A stretch of 55,074 nucleotides of DNA from Chloroflexota bacterium. Its GTDB lineage: Bacteria > Chloroflexota > UBA11872 > UBA12225. Numbering within the stretch: position 1 is the first letter of the stretch; each line of letters begins with the position of its first letter. The DNA is taken from the NCBI GenBank assembly GCA_030447525.1, contig JAUJOR010000017.1:40943-96016 (forward strand), read 5' to 3'. Of this stretch, positions 26,848 through 38,220 are shown in pieces. The position numbers and the translations under genes are program-made. The notes under the pieces are model-generated. The model saw only the letters and a list, made by a program, of their open reading frames with translations, did not search any database and had not been told where the DNA came from.

Positions 26848-28012
26848 GTGAGCAAGGAAACGGCGGCCGCCGGGGAACGCCCCCGGGACGACGTCCCCCT
26901 TGAAGGGGCCTCGCTTGAGGTAGTCCCCTCCCTTGGGGTGGTCCCCTCCCTTGGGGTGGTCTCGCTTGAAGCGGTCTCCCTTGAAGGGGCGCGACGGGGC
27001 TTCGAGGACAGCCTGGCCGGCAAGTCCCCCCATACTGCCCGCAGCTACGCCACCGGCCTGGATCGTTTTCTTGAGTATCTGGCCGAACGGGGGATCGGCC
27101 CGCAGGGCCGGACTGTAGATCTGCCCGAGGATGCCCTCGACCGCTTCTACGTCTGGCTGGCGCCGCTTCGGGCGGAGCTCTCGGGGGACGCACGTGACCT
27201 ACCTGGCGGGCGTGCGGGCCTTTTACCGTTACCTGGAGCGTCACCGGCTTACCCCCGGAGGGTGTCACGGTGGAGCGCTCGCGCGCCGCCCTGCGGGAGG
27301 TGATGGGGGCGGCCGGCGACGTACAAGACACCCCGCATCGACAACCGCCTCCCAGAGATCGTGACTTACGTCGACCTCCGTCCCCGTGGCGGTGGGTAGG
27401 GGAGCGCGAGCGCAGCGCCACCGGCTGGAGCTCCTGCGCGACCGGGCCCTCATCCGCACCCTTTACTGTACGGCGATGCGCCGGGCTGAGGTGGCGTCCC
27501 TCGACCGTGCCGACGTCCAGGACGGTCGCGCCGACCAGGCCCTGGTCACCGGCAAGGGGGAGAAAGAGCGCGTCGTCTTCTTCGACGCCGGTACCCTGGC
27601 GGCCATCCGAGCGTACCTCCGGATGCGCAACGACGGCTACGCCCCCCTCTTCTTGCGTCATGATACCGGCCGGGGGGCCCCCGGACCGTCAGGCATGCGC
27701 TACCGTATCACCACCCTGACGGTGTGGAACGTGGTCAAGCGCTACGCCCGGGCGGTAGGGGTGCAGGCATCGCCCCATGCCTTCCGCCACGACAAAGCCA
27801 GCGTCATGCTCAACCAGGGGGCTAAGCTCTCCGAGGTGCAGGACATCCTCGGCCACGCCTCCCCGGAGACGACCAAGAAGATCTACGCCCACTATGAGAC
27901 CGCCCATCTACGAGACGCCTTCGACCGCTACAGCGTGCCGGCGGAGACAAGAGTGACGCGCTTGCCCGGGTCCCCCGGCGGGCCGGAAACGCCACGGACA
28001 CGCCGGCGGTAG
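26848..28012 (+). pseudogene. Tyrosine recombinase/integrase, several frameshifts
   Basis: A XerC/D-like recombinase in at least three frames. The N-terminal SAM-like domain starts in one frame (SPHTARSYATGLDRFLEYLAERG), continues in a second (THVTYLAGVRAFYRYLERHRL) and a third (VERSRAALREVMGA). The catalytic half (27386-28012) is again open and keeps every active-site residue type: Arg in TAMRRAEVASL, Lys in GKGEKERVVFF, HAFR, LGHASPETT and the Tyr of KKIYAHY. Two 18-nt tandem repeats (about 26926-26961) lie in the first 40 codons, which are low-complexity. GTG 26848 is the apparent start. The short distance to a pseudogene suggests an eroded island edge. No att repeats were found by eye. 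Confidence 0.8.
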
Positions 28013-28144
28013 AAGGGGGCCACATGCGCCGCTGGCCTGTCTGCGGGGAGGGCAGCGGGCCTGACAGCTGTCCCGGTGACCAGCTCGGGCTGCCAGGACG
28101 GCCACGGCGTGGGGGCTGGCCGGCCGGTTACCGCGCCGGCTCGG

Positions 28145-29239
28145 TCATAGAGGGGTCGCCCACGGCTGTGGCCTGGCCACCACCGGCTGTCCCGTCTCGC
28201 AGGCCTGGCGAATGAGCAGACCCAGGTAGTGGTCTTGCAGGCCAAAGCGCAGCGGGTAGGGCTCGGCACCCCCACGGACGTGCTCCCCCATGTCCCCCAG
28301 CAGGTGGCCGATGGCGATCTCCTCGTCCGAGAGGCGAGCGGGGGCCAGCGGGTTGTGGTAGAGCCAGCGCTCCCCCAGCTGAATCCCTTTCAGGTGATGT
28401 CCCTCGAGGTTGCCGTTAGGGCCGGCGACGTGGCGCTGGAAGGGGAGCGCCAGTGGCTCGCCCGCGTCGTCGTAGGCGAAGAGCATGTGGTCGACGATCT
28501 CGCCACGGTCGCCGCGGATGGCGACGCGCTGCGTGCGGATGGGCGAGAAGTACTGCGCCCCGACGAAGTCGAATACGACGTGGCGCCCGTCCCCGAAGTC
28601 TAGCAGCGCCACTTGTTGGGGCAGGGCTTGCACCTGCGGGTCGGCCGGGGGCCCGTTCCGCCCGCCAGGATCCAGGACGCGGTCTTGCCAGAGGGCGCCC
28701 ATGATGCGCGCCTCCTCGAAGCCCAGGCCAAGGAAGTGGCGGATAAGGCTGGTGCCGTGATAGCCGTGGCTCACGGAAAGGTAGGCGGTGTGGGGCGTGC
28801 CGATGCGCCCCTGGTGGATGGCCGCCAGGCGGGCGGCATGCAACGGCTGCCGGTGGAACTGCTCGGCCACCTGCATACGCCCCCCGTGGGACTGGACGGC
28901 GTCCCACAGCCCCCGCATCTGCTCCAGGGTTGCAGCCGGCGGCGTCTCGGTGATGACGGGGAGGCCGGTCTCCAGCAAGGCCAGGTTAACCTCGAAGTTG
29001 GCGCCGAAGGAGACGCTGGAGACGAAGAACTCCGGCCTGGTGCGCTCGAGCAGGGCACCCGGGGTGCGGAAGGTGGGATAGCCCCAACGCCCCTCCAAGG
29101 CCTGCCCCTTATCCGGGTCGCGCACCACCAGGCCCTCCAGCCGGAAGCGCTCCGGCAAGGCGGCGGCAATGCGCAGGAAGAATTCGGCGCGCCAGCCGCC
29201 GCCGACGATGGCAAAACGATAGGGCGCTGCGCTATCCAC
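28145..29239 (-). CDS. Gfo/Idh/MocA-family oxidoreductase, GGGWR type
   Basis: 364 residues. The dinucleotide-binding motif is FAIVGGGWRAEFFLRIA; the usual EKP motif is ETP (ITETPPA). The C-terminal domain contains VSHGYHGTSLIRHFLG. GTG 29239 was chosen: GGAGGT lies 8 nt upstream and the Rossmann strand follows within ten residues; an upstream frame start at 29308 would overlap the epimerase gene. The gene follows the epimerase by 14 nt on the same strand, an operon. Probably a sugar or sugar-acid dehydrogenase. Confidence 0.88.
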   Translation of the reverse strand: MDSAAPYRFAIVGGGWRAEFFLRIAAALPERFRLEGLVVRDPDKGQALEGRWGYPTFRTPGALLERTRPEFFVSSVSFGANFEVNLALLETGLPVITETPPAATLEQMRGLWDAVQSHGGRMQVAEQFHRQPLHAARLAAIHQGRIGTPHTAYLSVSHGYHGTSLIRHFLGLGFEEARIMGALWQDRVLDPGGRNGPPADPQVQALPQQVALLDFGDGRHVVFDFVGAQYFSPIRTQRVAIRGDRGEIVDHMLFAYDDAGEPLALPFQRHVAGPNGNLEGHHLKGIQLGERWLYHNPLAPARLSDEEIAIGHLLGDMGEHVRGGAEPYPLRFGLQDHYLGLLIRQACETGQPVVARPQPWATPL

Positions 29240-29253
29240 TGCCGGTGACCTCC

Positions 29254-30363
29254 TCAGCTCCGGTGGATGATCGCCTGGCGCAGGGTGATCCACATTGCGG
29301 CCTCCCACGTCTCACCCGGTGCAAGCACCGTCAACCCATGGTGGGGTACTCCGCGGGCCGCCAGGTTGAACACGTTGGACGGGCAGGTCCAGGGCTCCAG
29401 GCAGACCTCCGGCCGGCCGGGGGGTGACCAGAACACCACGTTGCGGAAGGCGGGTGTTGCCCGCATCGCCACTTCCAGGCGGTTGAGTGGATCGATGACG
29501 GAGGCCTCGACGTCTACCTGCCCGTCCGCCGGCATGAGCTCGGTATACGCCCCATTGTAGACCCCTTCGACGAAGGGCCGTGGCGTGCGCAGGTCGAGCG
29601 CCCCCTGCACCGGTGGGCACACCTCGTCCCACACCTCATCCCATTGCGCGGGGGCCTGGCTCGCGCTCTCGTTCTCGAGGAGGTCGCGCAAACGGCGCCC
29701 GTTCCAGCGGCGCCCCGCCGGGATGCGGACGAGGCAGTCGGCCGGGGCGCCGTGCCTCCCCAGGGGGAGGCGAAAGAAGGGATGGGCGCCGAAGCCGAAC
29801 GGTAACTGCCCTGCCCCGCTGTTGGTGACCTGGAAGCGCAGGTGCAGCCCCTGCCGGTCCAGCCGGTAGGCGGCCTCCAGCCGATAAGGGAACGGAAAGC
29901 CCTCTAACACCTCCGGATGGTCGGCCGCATTCAGCGTGCTCCGCACGGTAGCGGCCCCATCATCTGCGTCGGTCGTGGCGATCTGCCAGGGGAGATCCAT
30001 AACCGAGCCGTGGAAGTCGCGACGTGCCCCCGGCGCCTCATGGCCTTCGGAAACGATTGGCTGATCGGGGCGTCCCAGGCGTAGCCGGCGCCCCTCAAAG
30101 ACGTACTCACCATGGGGGATCGAGCCTGGGAAAGGGAAGAGGAGGGGAATCCCCCACCACGAGGGGCGCCGGCGGATCTCGACCAGGGCCGGCGGGGCCT
30201 GGATCACCGTTACGGGCTGCCCATCCGGGGCGATCAGGGTCAGGGCAAAGCAGTTGTTGCCGCACCCTGGCCAAAGCTGCGCCGCCGCCTCGCCGGCGCT
30301 ATCCCGCAGCACCACCAGGGCCTCACCTTCTCGATGGCCAGTCTCGACCGCGTAGCGACTCAT
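29254..30363 (-). CDS. Aldose 1-epimerase-like protein
   Basis: 369 residues of the galactose-mutarotase fold. Catalytic-site blocks are RRDFHGSVMDLPW (first His), FGFGAHPFFRLPL (second His) and VCLEPWTCPSN (catalytic Glu). Enzymes of this family interconvert alpha and beta anomers of aldoses. ATG 30363 follows a GGGGAGGGGAG site. It is the first gene of the epimerase-oxidoreductase operon, which fits sugar breakdown. Confidence 0.88.
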   Translation of the reverse strand: MSRYAVETGHREGEALVVLRDSAGEAAAQLWPGCGNNCFALTLIAPDGQPVTVIQAPPALVEIRRRPSWWGIPLLFPFPGSIPHGEYVFEGRRLRLGRPDQPIVSEGHEAPGARRDFHGSVMDLPWQIATTDADDGAATVRSTLNAADHPEVLEGFPFPYRLEAAYRLDRQGLHLRFQVTNSGAGQLPFGFGAHPFFRLPLGRHGAPADCLVRIPAGRRWNGRRLRDLLENESASQAPAQWDEVWDEVCPPVQGALDLRTPRPFVEGVYNGAYTELMPADGQVDVEASVIDPLNRLEVAMRATPAFRNVVFWSPPGRPEVCLEPWTCPSNVFNLAARGVPHHGLTVLAPGETWEAAMWITLRQAIIHRS

Positions 30364-30426
30364 GCCCCCCGCTCCCCTCCCCCTAATCTAGCGACTGCAG
30401 GCACTACTTGCACGCGCTCCACTGAC

Positions 30427-30491
30427 ACTGCAACGACACTTCCTCGGATACCCCGGTTTGGGTATCTCGATCTGGAGACCGACGTTGCAGT
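30427..30491. promoter_or_regulatory. Nested inverted repeats in the divergent promoter region
   Basis: ACTGCAACG (30427-30435) and CGTTGCAGT (30483-30491) form a perfect 9-bp outer dyad. Inside it GATACCC (30447-30453) and GGGTATC (30460-30466) form a 7-bp inner dyad. The array lies between the epimerase (minus) and the HdeD-like gene (plus) and ends 15 nt before the latter's start, just upstream of its AAGGAGGT site. Confidence 0.5.
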
Positions 30492-30506
30492 ACTAAGGAG
30501 GTACCA

Positions 30507-31100
30507 ATGATCGGGTTACTTGGGCTACTGGCGAGCAACTGGTGGCTGCTGGCGCTCCGAGGACTCTTCGCCGTGCTCTTCGCCCTGGCGGCGTTCTTCT
30601 GGCCCGAGATGACGCTTACGGTCCTGGTGCTGTTGTTCGGTGCCTATGCCATGGTCGACGGCGTGGCCGCCCTTTTCGGCGCCTTTAATGGGGCCGCCGG
30701 CGGGCGGCGCTGGCCGCTCCTGCTCGAGGCGCTGGTGGGCATCGGCGCCGGGATCGCCGCCCTCGTCTGGCCGAACATAACGGCGCTGGTGCTCCTCTAC
30801 CTGATCGCCTTTCAAGCGATGGCGACGGGGCTGTTCCAGGTGCTGGCGGCCATCCGGCTGAGGGAAGAGATCCACGGTGAGTGGCTGCTGGGGCTCGCCG
30901 GCGTCGCGTCCATGCTGTTCGGTCTGCTGATGGTGGCATTCCCGGGCGCGGGGGCCGTCGCCGTGGTGTGGACCATTGGGGCGTACGCCCTCGTCTTCGG
31001 CGTCCTGCTCCTGGCCGTCGCATTCCGGCTGCGGGGGCTACGTGACCGTATTACACCCGCGGCGGGAATGTCCATGCCCGGCGGCACCCGGTCGGCATAG
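30507..31100 (+). CDS. HdeD-family (DUF308) membrane protein
   Basis: 197 residues with six hydrophobic helices and the paired DUF308 repeat (LRGLFAVLFALAAFFWP...FGAYAMVDGVAAL; LEALVGIGAGIAALVWP...LYLIAFQAMATGLFQ). HdeD in E. coli is linked to acid resistance; the biochemical role is unknown. A perfect AAGGAGGT lies five bases before ATG 30507, which predicts strong translation. It has its own upstream regulatory dyad and no downstream partner. Confidence 0.88.
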   Translation: MIGLLGLLASNWWLLALRGLFAVLFALAAFFWPEMTLTVLVLLFGAYAMVDGVAALFGAFNGAAGGRRWPLLLEALVGIGAGIAALVWPNITALVLLYLIAFQAMATGLFQVLAAIRLREEIHGEWLLGLAGVASMLFGLLMVAFPGAGAVAVVWTIGAYALVFGVLLLAVAFRLRGLRDRITPAAGMSMPGGTRSA

Positions 31101-31230
31101 CAGGGGGGCGCGGCTCAGGCGGGCCCCGTTTCCTGCCGCCTCCCGGCCTGCTGAGGGCCTGGGTGCTACTGCCCTGATCCCTGATGCTCGCGTGTGACCC
31201 GGCAACCGCGTCCGGTCCATCTGCGCCCGC

Positions 31231-33935
<2,705 letters not shown>

Positions 33936-33940
33936 ACGCG

Positions 33941-34396
33941 TTACTCCCTGGAACCGAATGCGCGCTCGTCCGTGGCCCCCAGGTACGCGCGGCGCGCCTT
34001 CGGCAGCGTGATCTGGAGCAGGCCGCGCTCGTACCGCGCGTCGATGTCGCCGACATCCACCCGGTGGGGGAGCCGGACCTCGAGGCGGAAGGGGCCGTGC
34101 CGGATCTCGGCGCTGTGGAAGACGCTGTCGGGGGCACACCCCTCGGGACGCCGCTCCCCTTCGACGACCAGCGCGTCCTCGAAGAGGAGCACGTCGAGCT
34201 CGTTGAGCTCGACGCCGGCAAGCTCGACGGTGACGCTCAGCGCGGCCGGCGTCTCGCAGACATCAGCCGCCGGCCGCCAGTGTCGCGGGGCAACCGTGAC
34301 ACCGGAGCGCTGCCCTCGGAGGAGGTCGTCCACTGAAGGTGCCTCCCCAATGGACACGAAGGTGACGTACTGGCCCACTAGACGGCGGTAGCGCAT
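33941..34396 (-). CDS. Hsp20/alpha-crystallin small heat-shock protein
   Basis: 151 residues. The alpha-crystallin domain runs from about residue 45 (ADVCETPAALSVTVELAGVELNELDVLLFEDALVVEGERR) to 143 (GLLQITLPKA), including the RLPHRVDVGDIDARYERGLLQI block. It forms oligomers that hold unfolding proteins. The stop is 5 nt before the lon start, so the pair is co-transcribed and belongs to the heat-shock cluster. Confidence 0.9.
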   Translation of the reverse strand: MRYRRLVGQYVTFVSIGEAPSVDDLLRGQRSGVTVAPRHWRPAADVCETPAALSVTVELAGVELNELDVLLFEDALVVEGERRPEGCAPDSVFHSAEIRHGPFRLEVRLPHRVDVGDIDARYERGLLQITLPKARRAYLGATDERAFGSRE

Positions 34397-34514
34397 CGTC
34401 CTCGCTCCTCTACCTACGCTAAGGTGGAAGCCCCCTGGCCGCTCCTTGGGCGGTCTGCAGGTCTCGCCGTGGCTTTGGTTTAGTGTGCCCTGCCGGTAGG
34501 GGCGCCACGGAGGA

Positions 34515-34558
34515 TGAAACGCACCCGCTGCCGTCTGCCGTGTAGCCGGTGCGTTTCA
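34515..34558. promoter_or_regulatory. Perfect 11-bp inverted repeat between hsp20 and the YtxH-like gene
   Basis: TGAAACGCACC (34515-34525) and GGTGCGTTTCA (34548-34558) with a 22-nt spacer, about 120 nt upstream of hsp20 and 140 nt after the YtxH-like stop. It has no T-run on either side. It could be an operator for hsp20-lon or an RNA stem; it does not match the HAIR or CIRCE consensus. The rest of the 302-nt gap (34397-34698) holds nothing I recognise. Confidence 0.45.
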
Positions 34559-34698
34559 GACTAGCTCCCTACTCTCTCTGCAACGCGCCGGGCCCCCTGG
34601 GGCCACCCGTCGCCCTGGCCGTCCCCTCCGCCGTCAGGCCGACCGTATGGCCCTGGGTATCGGTCACCCAGCCGCGCTCCAGGATCTGCAGCAAACGG

Positions 34699-35142
34699 TC
34701 AGGCGACGTTCACGACCTGGCTGGACTGGGGGCGCTGTTCGAACCAGCGCCAGACCTCGTCCATCTGGGCAGGAGTCCAGCCGTAGCTGGCGGTCAGGGC
34801 GTTCCATGCCTGCCGGTCCCGCTCGTCGTACTGGCGCGTCAGCTCCTCCAACTGCGTCTGGCTGAGGTCGGCCATGATAGCCGGCCGCGGGCCGCCCTGC
34901 ACCTCGTTGCGCTCAGCACCTTGCAGGACGTGCAAACCCGGCACCCGGCCCGCGGCTTCGCGGACGAGGCCGCCCAGATCGCGGATGGCGGGCTCTGCGG
35001 CCCCAACCCCGGCGTCTATCTTAGGGCGCAGTCGCCGGTACGTTTCCCGAGCCATGGCCCGTCTCTGGCCGCCGTGCTGCGGGTCAAGGAAGTACATCGC
35101 CGTGGCGCCCACGGTCACACCGGTAAGAAATCCTGGGCCCAT
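34699..35142 (-). CDS. YtxH-like small membrane-associated protein
   Basis: 147 residues. An N-terminal glycine-rich hydrophobic segment (GPGFLTGVTVGATAMYFLDP) is followed by QHGGQRRAMARE, a pattern common in YtxH-like stress proteins (membrane segment, then FLDPxxGxxRR). The rest is helical and charged, with no catalytic motif. ATG 35142 is chosen because AAAAGGAG lies 7 nt upstream; a longer start at 35190 has weaker signals. It lies between hspR and hsp20 on the same strand, so it is probably stress-induced. Function unknown. Confidence 0.7.
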   Translation of the reverse strand: MGPGFLTGVTVGATAMYFLDPQHGGQRRAMARETYRRLRPKIDAGVGAAEPAIRDLGGLVREAAGRVPGLHVLQGAERNEVQGGPRPAIMADLSQTQLEELTRQYDERDRQAWNALTASYGWTPAQMDEVWRWFEQRPQSSQVVNVA

Positions 35143-35294
35143 CCCGTCTCTCCTTTTGATACTTTGGTCATAGGACATTGGACTCATCATCGTCTGCGCT
35201 GGGTCTGCGCTGGCGCCGTTGCTGCGTCGCAGGGCAGATCAGTTGATAGCGCCGGCGTGCCCCCATTTCCATCGCCCTCGAGCGCATCAGTGAC

Positions 35295-35669
35295 CTATTC
35301 CAGCTTGGCACGGACGCCGTCCAGCTCCGCACGCAGCACCGCCAGCTGGTCGAGCAGACGCAGGGCTACCTCCGCGCCGGCCAGGTTCACGCCGAGATCC
35401 CGCATCAGCCGTTGCGCCGTGCGCAGGCGCAGCAGGGCTTCATAGTCGTATCGCTCAGTGTGCCCACCGGCGGCGCCGGGTGAATGCGTCACTGGGATGG
35501 CTATGCCGGCCAAACGGTATCGGCGCAAGGCCAGGCGCGAGATTCGGAGCGCGGCGCATACTTCGGCCGCCGAGTAGTCCCGCGGGCCCACGATCTCGAC
35601 TACGTCTGTGCCGGCGGCGGAGCTGGCCCAGCCTTCTCCCCTACCTACGATCTGTGCTCCGTCTCGCAT
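35295..35669 (-). CDS. hspR: MerR-family regulator, HspR-like
   Basis: 124 residues. An N-terminal winged helix of the MerR type (DYSAAEVCAALRISRLALRRYRLAGI...GGHTERYDYEALLRLRTAQRLMRDLGVNLAGAEVALRLLDQL) is followed by a short coiled coil. Lack of a metal-binding tail, the GVNLAG motif and position directly after cbpA match HspR, the repressor of dnaK, clpB and lon-type genes in actinobacteria and relatives. ATG 35669 has GGAG seven bases upstream. HspR normally binds HAIR boxes (CTTGAGT-N7-ACTCAAG); none is seen upstream of the genes here. Confidence 0.75.
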   Translation of the reverse strand: MRDGAQIVGRGEGWASSAAGTDVVEIVGPRDYSAAEVCAALRISRLALRRYRLAGIAIPVTHSPGAAGGHTERYDYEALLRLRTAQRLMRDLGVNLAGAEVALRLLDQLAVLRAELDGVRAKLE

Positions 35670-35765
35670 ACCACAGCTCCTTCGAAGGGCCCAGATCAAC
35701 CGGTCGGTCCCGCCCGGGCGCGCCCTCCTGGCAGGCGGCGCCCCGTGTCCCGGAGTGGTGGCGTG

Positions 35766-36828
35766 TCAGGCGGCGCGGGTGCCCTCGCGCCGCAGCTCGG
35801 CCAGCCGCTGGAAGAGCCGCCGTTCCTCGTCCGTCAGGTGCGATGGGATGAGGGCCTCGCAGCGCACGTACAGATCGCCCCGCTCGTGGGGCCGGCGCAG
35901 GCGGGGCATGCCCTGACCCCGCAGGCGTAGCGTGCGCCCGTTGGGCATCTCGGCCGGCACGGTCACGGTGAGGGTGCTCCCATCCAGGGACGGGACCGAG
36001 GCCTCGCCTCCGAGCACCATGGTGGTCAGCGGCACCTGTGCCGTTGTGTGCAGGCCGTCACCGCGGCGCTCGAAGCGCGGATGGGGGCGCAGGCGCATCC
36101 GTAGATACAGGTCACTCGCGGCGCCAACACCGCCCTGGATGGCTTGACCGGCCAGGCGCAGGCGGGTGCCATCCTGCACGCCGGGAGGGATGGATGGCTT
36201 GACCGGCCAGGCGCAGGCGGGTGCCATCCTGCACGCCGGGAGGGATCTTCACCTCTACGCGGCGGGTAGAGCCGTCGGGGTCTCGCATCTCCAGCGTGCG
36301 CGTCACGCCGCGGAAGGCCTCCTCGATCGAGACTTCTAGCTCGGCCTCGACGTCACCCGGCGGCTCCCTGCCTTGGGCCCATGCTCCCCCGCCGCCCGCG
36401 GCGCCCCCGAAGAGGGACTCAAAGAAGTCCGAGAACGGAGCGTCGGTGCCGAACACGTCGCGTAGATCCTCGGGCGAGACGCTGCGGTACTCGTACCGAG
36501 CGCCGGAGTCTCCCGGGCCGTCGGCGCGCCCAGGGCGGCCCGCGGCGGCCCCTCCCGCCCAGCCGGCCGCCGGGGCGCCCTCCGCTACGCGCTGCCAATC
36601 GCGTCCGTATTGCCCGAACTGGTCGTAGCGCTTGCGCTTTTGGGGGTCGGAGAGCACCTCGTAGGCCTCGGCGACCTCCTTGAACTTCTCCTCGGCCACT
36701 TTGTTACCGGGGTTGACGTCCGGGTGCCACTGGCGCGCCAGCTTGCGGTAGGCAGACTTGATGTCTTTGTCGCCGGCGTCCCGCGGCACGCCGAGGATCT
36801 TGTAGTAGTCCCTGAACTCGACCGTCAT
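35766..36828 (-). pseudogene. cbpA: cbpA/dnaJ-type co-chaperone gene, frame broken by a 55-bp tandem duplication
   Basis: A type II J-protein: J-domain (YYKILGVPRDAGDKDIKSAYRK, HPD at 35-37, YEVLSDPQKRKRYDQF), a Gly/Phe region (DVFGTDAPFSDFFESLFGG), then two C-terminal peptide-binding domains, without a zinc finger. From ATG 36828 the frame runs through RVEVKIPPGVQDGTRLRLAGQAI and then leaves the true frame. The rest (QGGVGAASDLYLRMRLRPHPRFERRGDGL... to 35766) is in another frame. The cause is a perfect 55-bp tandem duplication (36136-36245). Removing one copy joins the two parts exactly as LRLAGQAIQGGVGAASDLYL. It is first in the cluster with hspR, so it is likely heat-shock regulated. Confidence 0.9.
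36136..36245. repeat. Perfect 55-bp tandem duplication inside cbpA
   Basis: Positions 36136-36190 and 36191-36245 are identical over all 55 bases. Since 55 is not a multiple of three, the second copy shifts the frame. Loss of one copy by slippage or recombination would restore the gene. Confidence 0.97.
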
Positions 36829-37221
36829 GGCTCCGTCTCGTCCCTACGTCACGTCCCTCCCCGCCGGCATCGCGTCCGGCGCCGGGTGGAAGACGCAGCA
36901 ATGCCGACACCCGTGCAACCCCCGTGCCGCGCCGGGACCGGCGCCTCCGTGGGAGACTGGCCCGAACTCGGTAACCCGAAAGAGGGTAGGAGCCGAGCAC
37001 CGGCACACGGCCTGCCGGCACACGGCCTGCCGGCACGGCGCCCGCTCGCCTTGGCCGCCACTGGGCAACCTGGCTGCACTCACGCTGGGACACGCTCCGG
37101 GGGGCGAACGGAGGTGACGCTGGCACGCCTCTTGCTTGTCATGTGTGCCCGTAGCGGCCCACCAGGCACGTGCCGACACGATCTAGACGGGCCGGCAGTA
37201 ACGTTGACCAGAAGGAAGGGC
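36829..37221. other. Divergent gap with a 15-nt tandem repeat
   Basis: 393 nt between cbpA (minus) and a receiver gene (plus). The only clear feature is two perfect 15-nt copies of CCGGCACACGGCCTG plus a 7-nt third (37000-37036). No HAIR or CIRCE operator is visible near cbpA. Confidence 0.6.
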
Positions 37222-37944
37222 ATGGCTGAGATGGCCCAGGCCGGCACAGCCGCAGCCGCGAGGATCGTGGTCGCAGACGACGAGGCGGGTATCCGCGAGC
37301 TCGTTCGCCTGTGCCTTAGCGGCCACGTCATTCTCGAGGCCGGGACTGGGGACGAGGCGCTCGACCTTATCCGGCGGGAGCGTCCTGACCTGGCCATCCT
37401 GGACCTAGCCATGCCGGGCTTGAGCGGCCTGGAAGTGGCCCAGGCCCTGGCGGAGGATCCCGCCGGCGACGCTATCCCGGTGGTCATTTGTACCGCCAGC
37501 AGCGCTGAGATCCTGCCGGTCGCCGGTCGCTACCCTACGGTATGCGCTGTCATCGCCAAGCCGTTCAAGGTGGGGGCCCTTCGAGAGGCCGTCGACCAGG
37601 CGCTGGCGGTGGGGAGAGACCGGGGCGCTCGCTCCGGCCGTTTGGCGGGAGGGGCAGCAGCCGGCGACGCGGCCGGCAGGCCGGAGGACACCGGGAAGCC
37701 GGTGGCGAGACAGAGGGAGCTATTGCGCCTACGCGCGACGTTGAGTCGCCTCCACGAGGAAGTCATCTCCCTGCGCCAGGCCGTTGATCGCCAGATGTGG
37801 GCGCCGCCGGAGGCGCAGCAGGCAGACGACCTGTCGCGCCAGCGTGACCGCCTCCACGGGGAGATGCGGCGCCTACAAGCGGAATTCCAGCGTCTGGGTC
37901 TGGGGGAGGTACCCTCCTTCGACCCGCCACCCGACCGCGACTAG
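37222..37944 (+). CDS. Response regulator: receiver plus coiled-coil tail
   Basis: 240 residues. The receiver domain (IVVADDEAGIRELVRLCL; Asp in LAILDLAMPG; VICTASS; Lys in IAKPFKV) covers about 12-130. An Ala/Gly/Arg linker follows, then a helical coiled coil (RQRELLRLRATLSRLHEEVISLRQAVDRQ ... RDRLHGEMRRLQAEFQRLGL). No DNA-binding domain is seen; the coiled coil may mediate dimerisation or binding to another regulator. ATG 37222 follows GAAGGAAGGG. The stop codon lies within a 15-nt tandem repeat. No kinase gene is adjacent. Confidence 0.88.
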   Translation: MAEMAQAGTAAAARIVVADDEAGIRELVRLCLSGHVILEAGTGDEALDLIRRERPDLAILDLAMPGLSGLEVAQALAEDPAGDAIPVVICTASSAEILPVAGRYPTVCAVIAKPFKVGALREAVDQALAVGRDRGARSGRLAGGAAAGDAAGRPEDTGKPVARQRELLRLRATLSRLHEEVISLRQAVDRQMWAPPEAQQADDLSRQRDRLHGEMRRLQAEFQRLGLGEVPSFDPPPDRD

Positions 37945-37960
37945 CCCGACCGCGACTAGC
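37931..37960 (+). repeat. 15-nt tandem repeat containing the stop codon
   Basis: Two copies of CCGACCGCGACTAGC; the first holds the stop TAG of the receiver gene, the second a spare in-frame TAG. A diverged third copy (CCGATTGCGATCGC) follows. The rest of the gap to 38220 holds no gene that I can see. Confidence 0.85.
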
Positions 37961-38220
37961 CCGATTGCGATCGCACCGACGTCTGCCGTCGGCGGACTTG
38001 CCCCGGTTAAGGCCCTGACAGAAGGGCACACCCTCAGAGAAGGGCACGGCGATATCGGTACGTTCATTCTGACGCCCCAGTATCCGCCTGCCCCGTGGCG
38101 CCGGCACGCTGGTCTGGTGCACAGAGAAGGCCAGGGAGCGAGGGTGGTTGTCCACCCACGCACCCAGACTGCCTGCGCCGGCCCAGTGCCGGCTCAACAC
38201 CGATCGCGACTGCCTGGACG

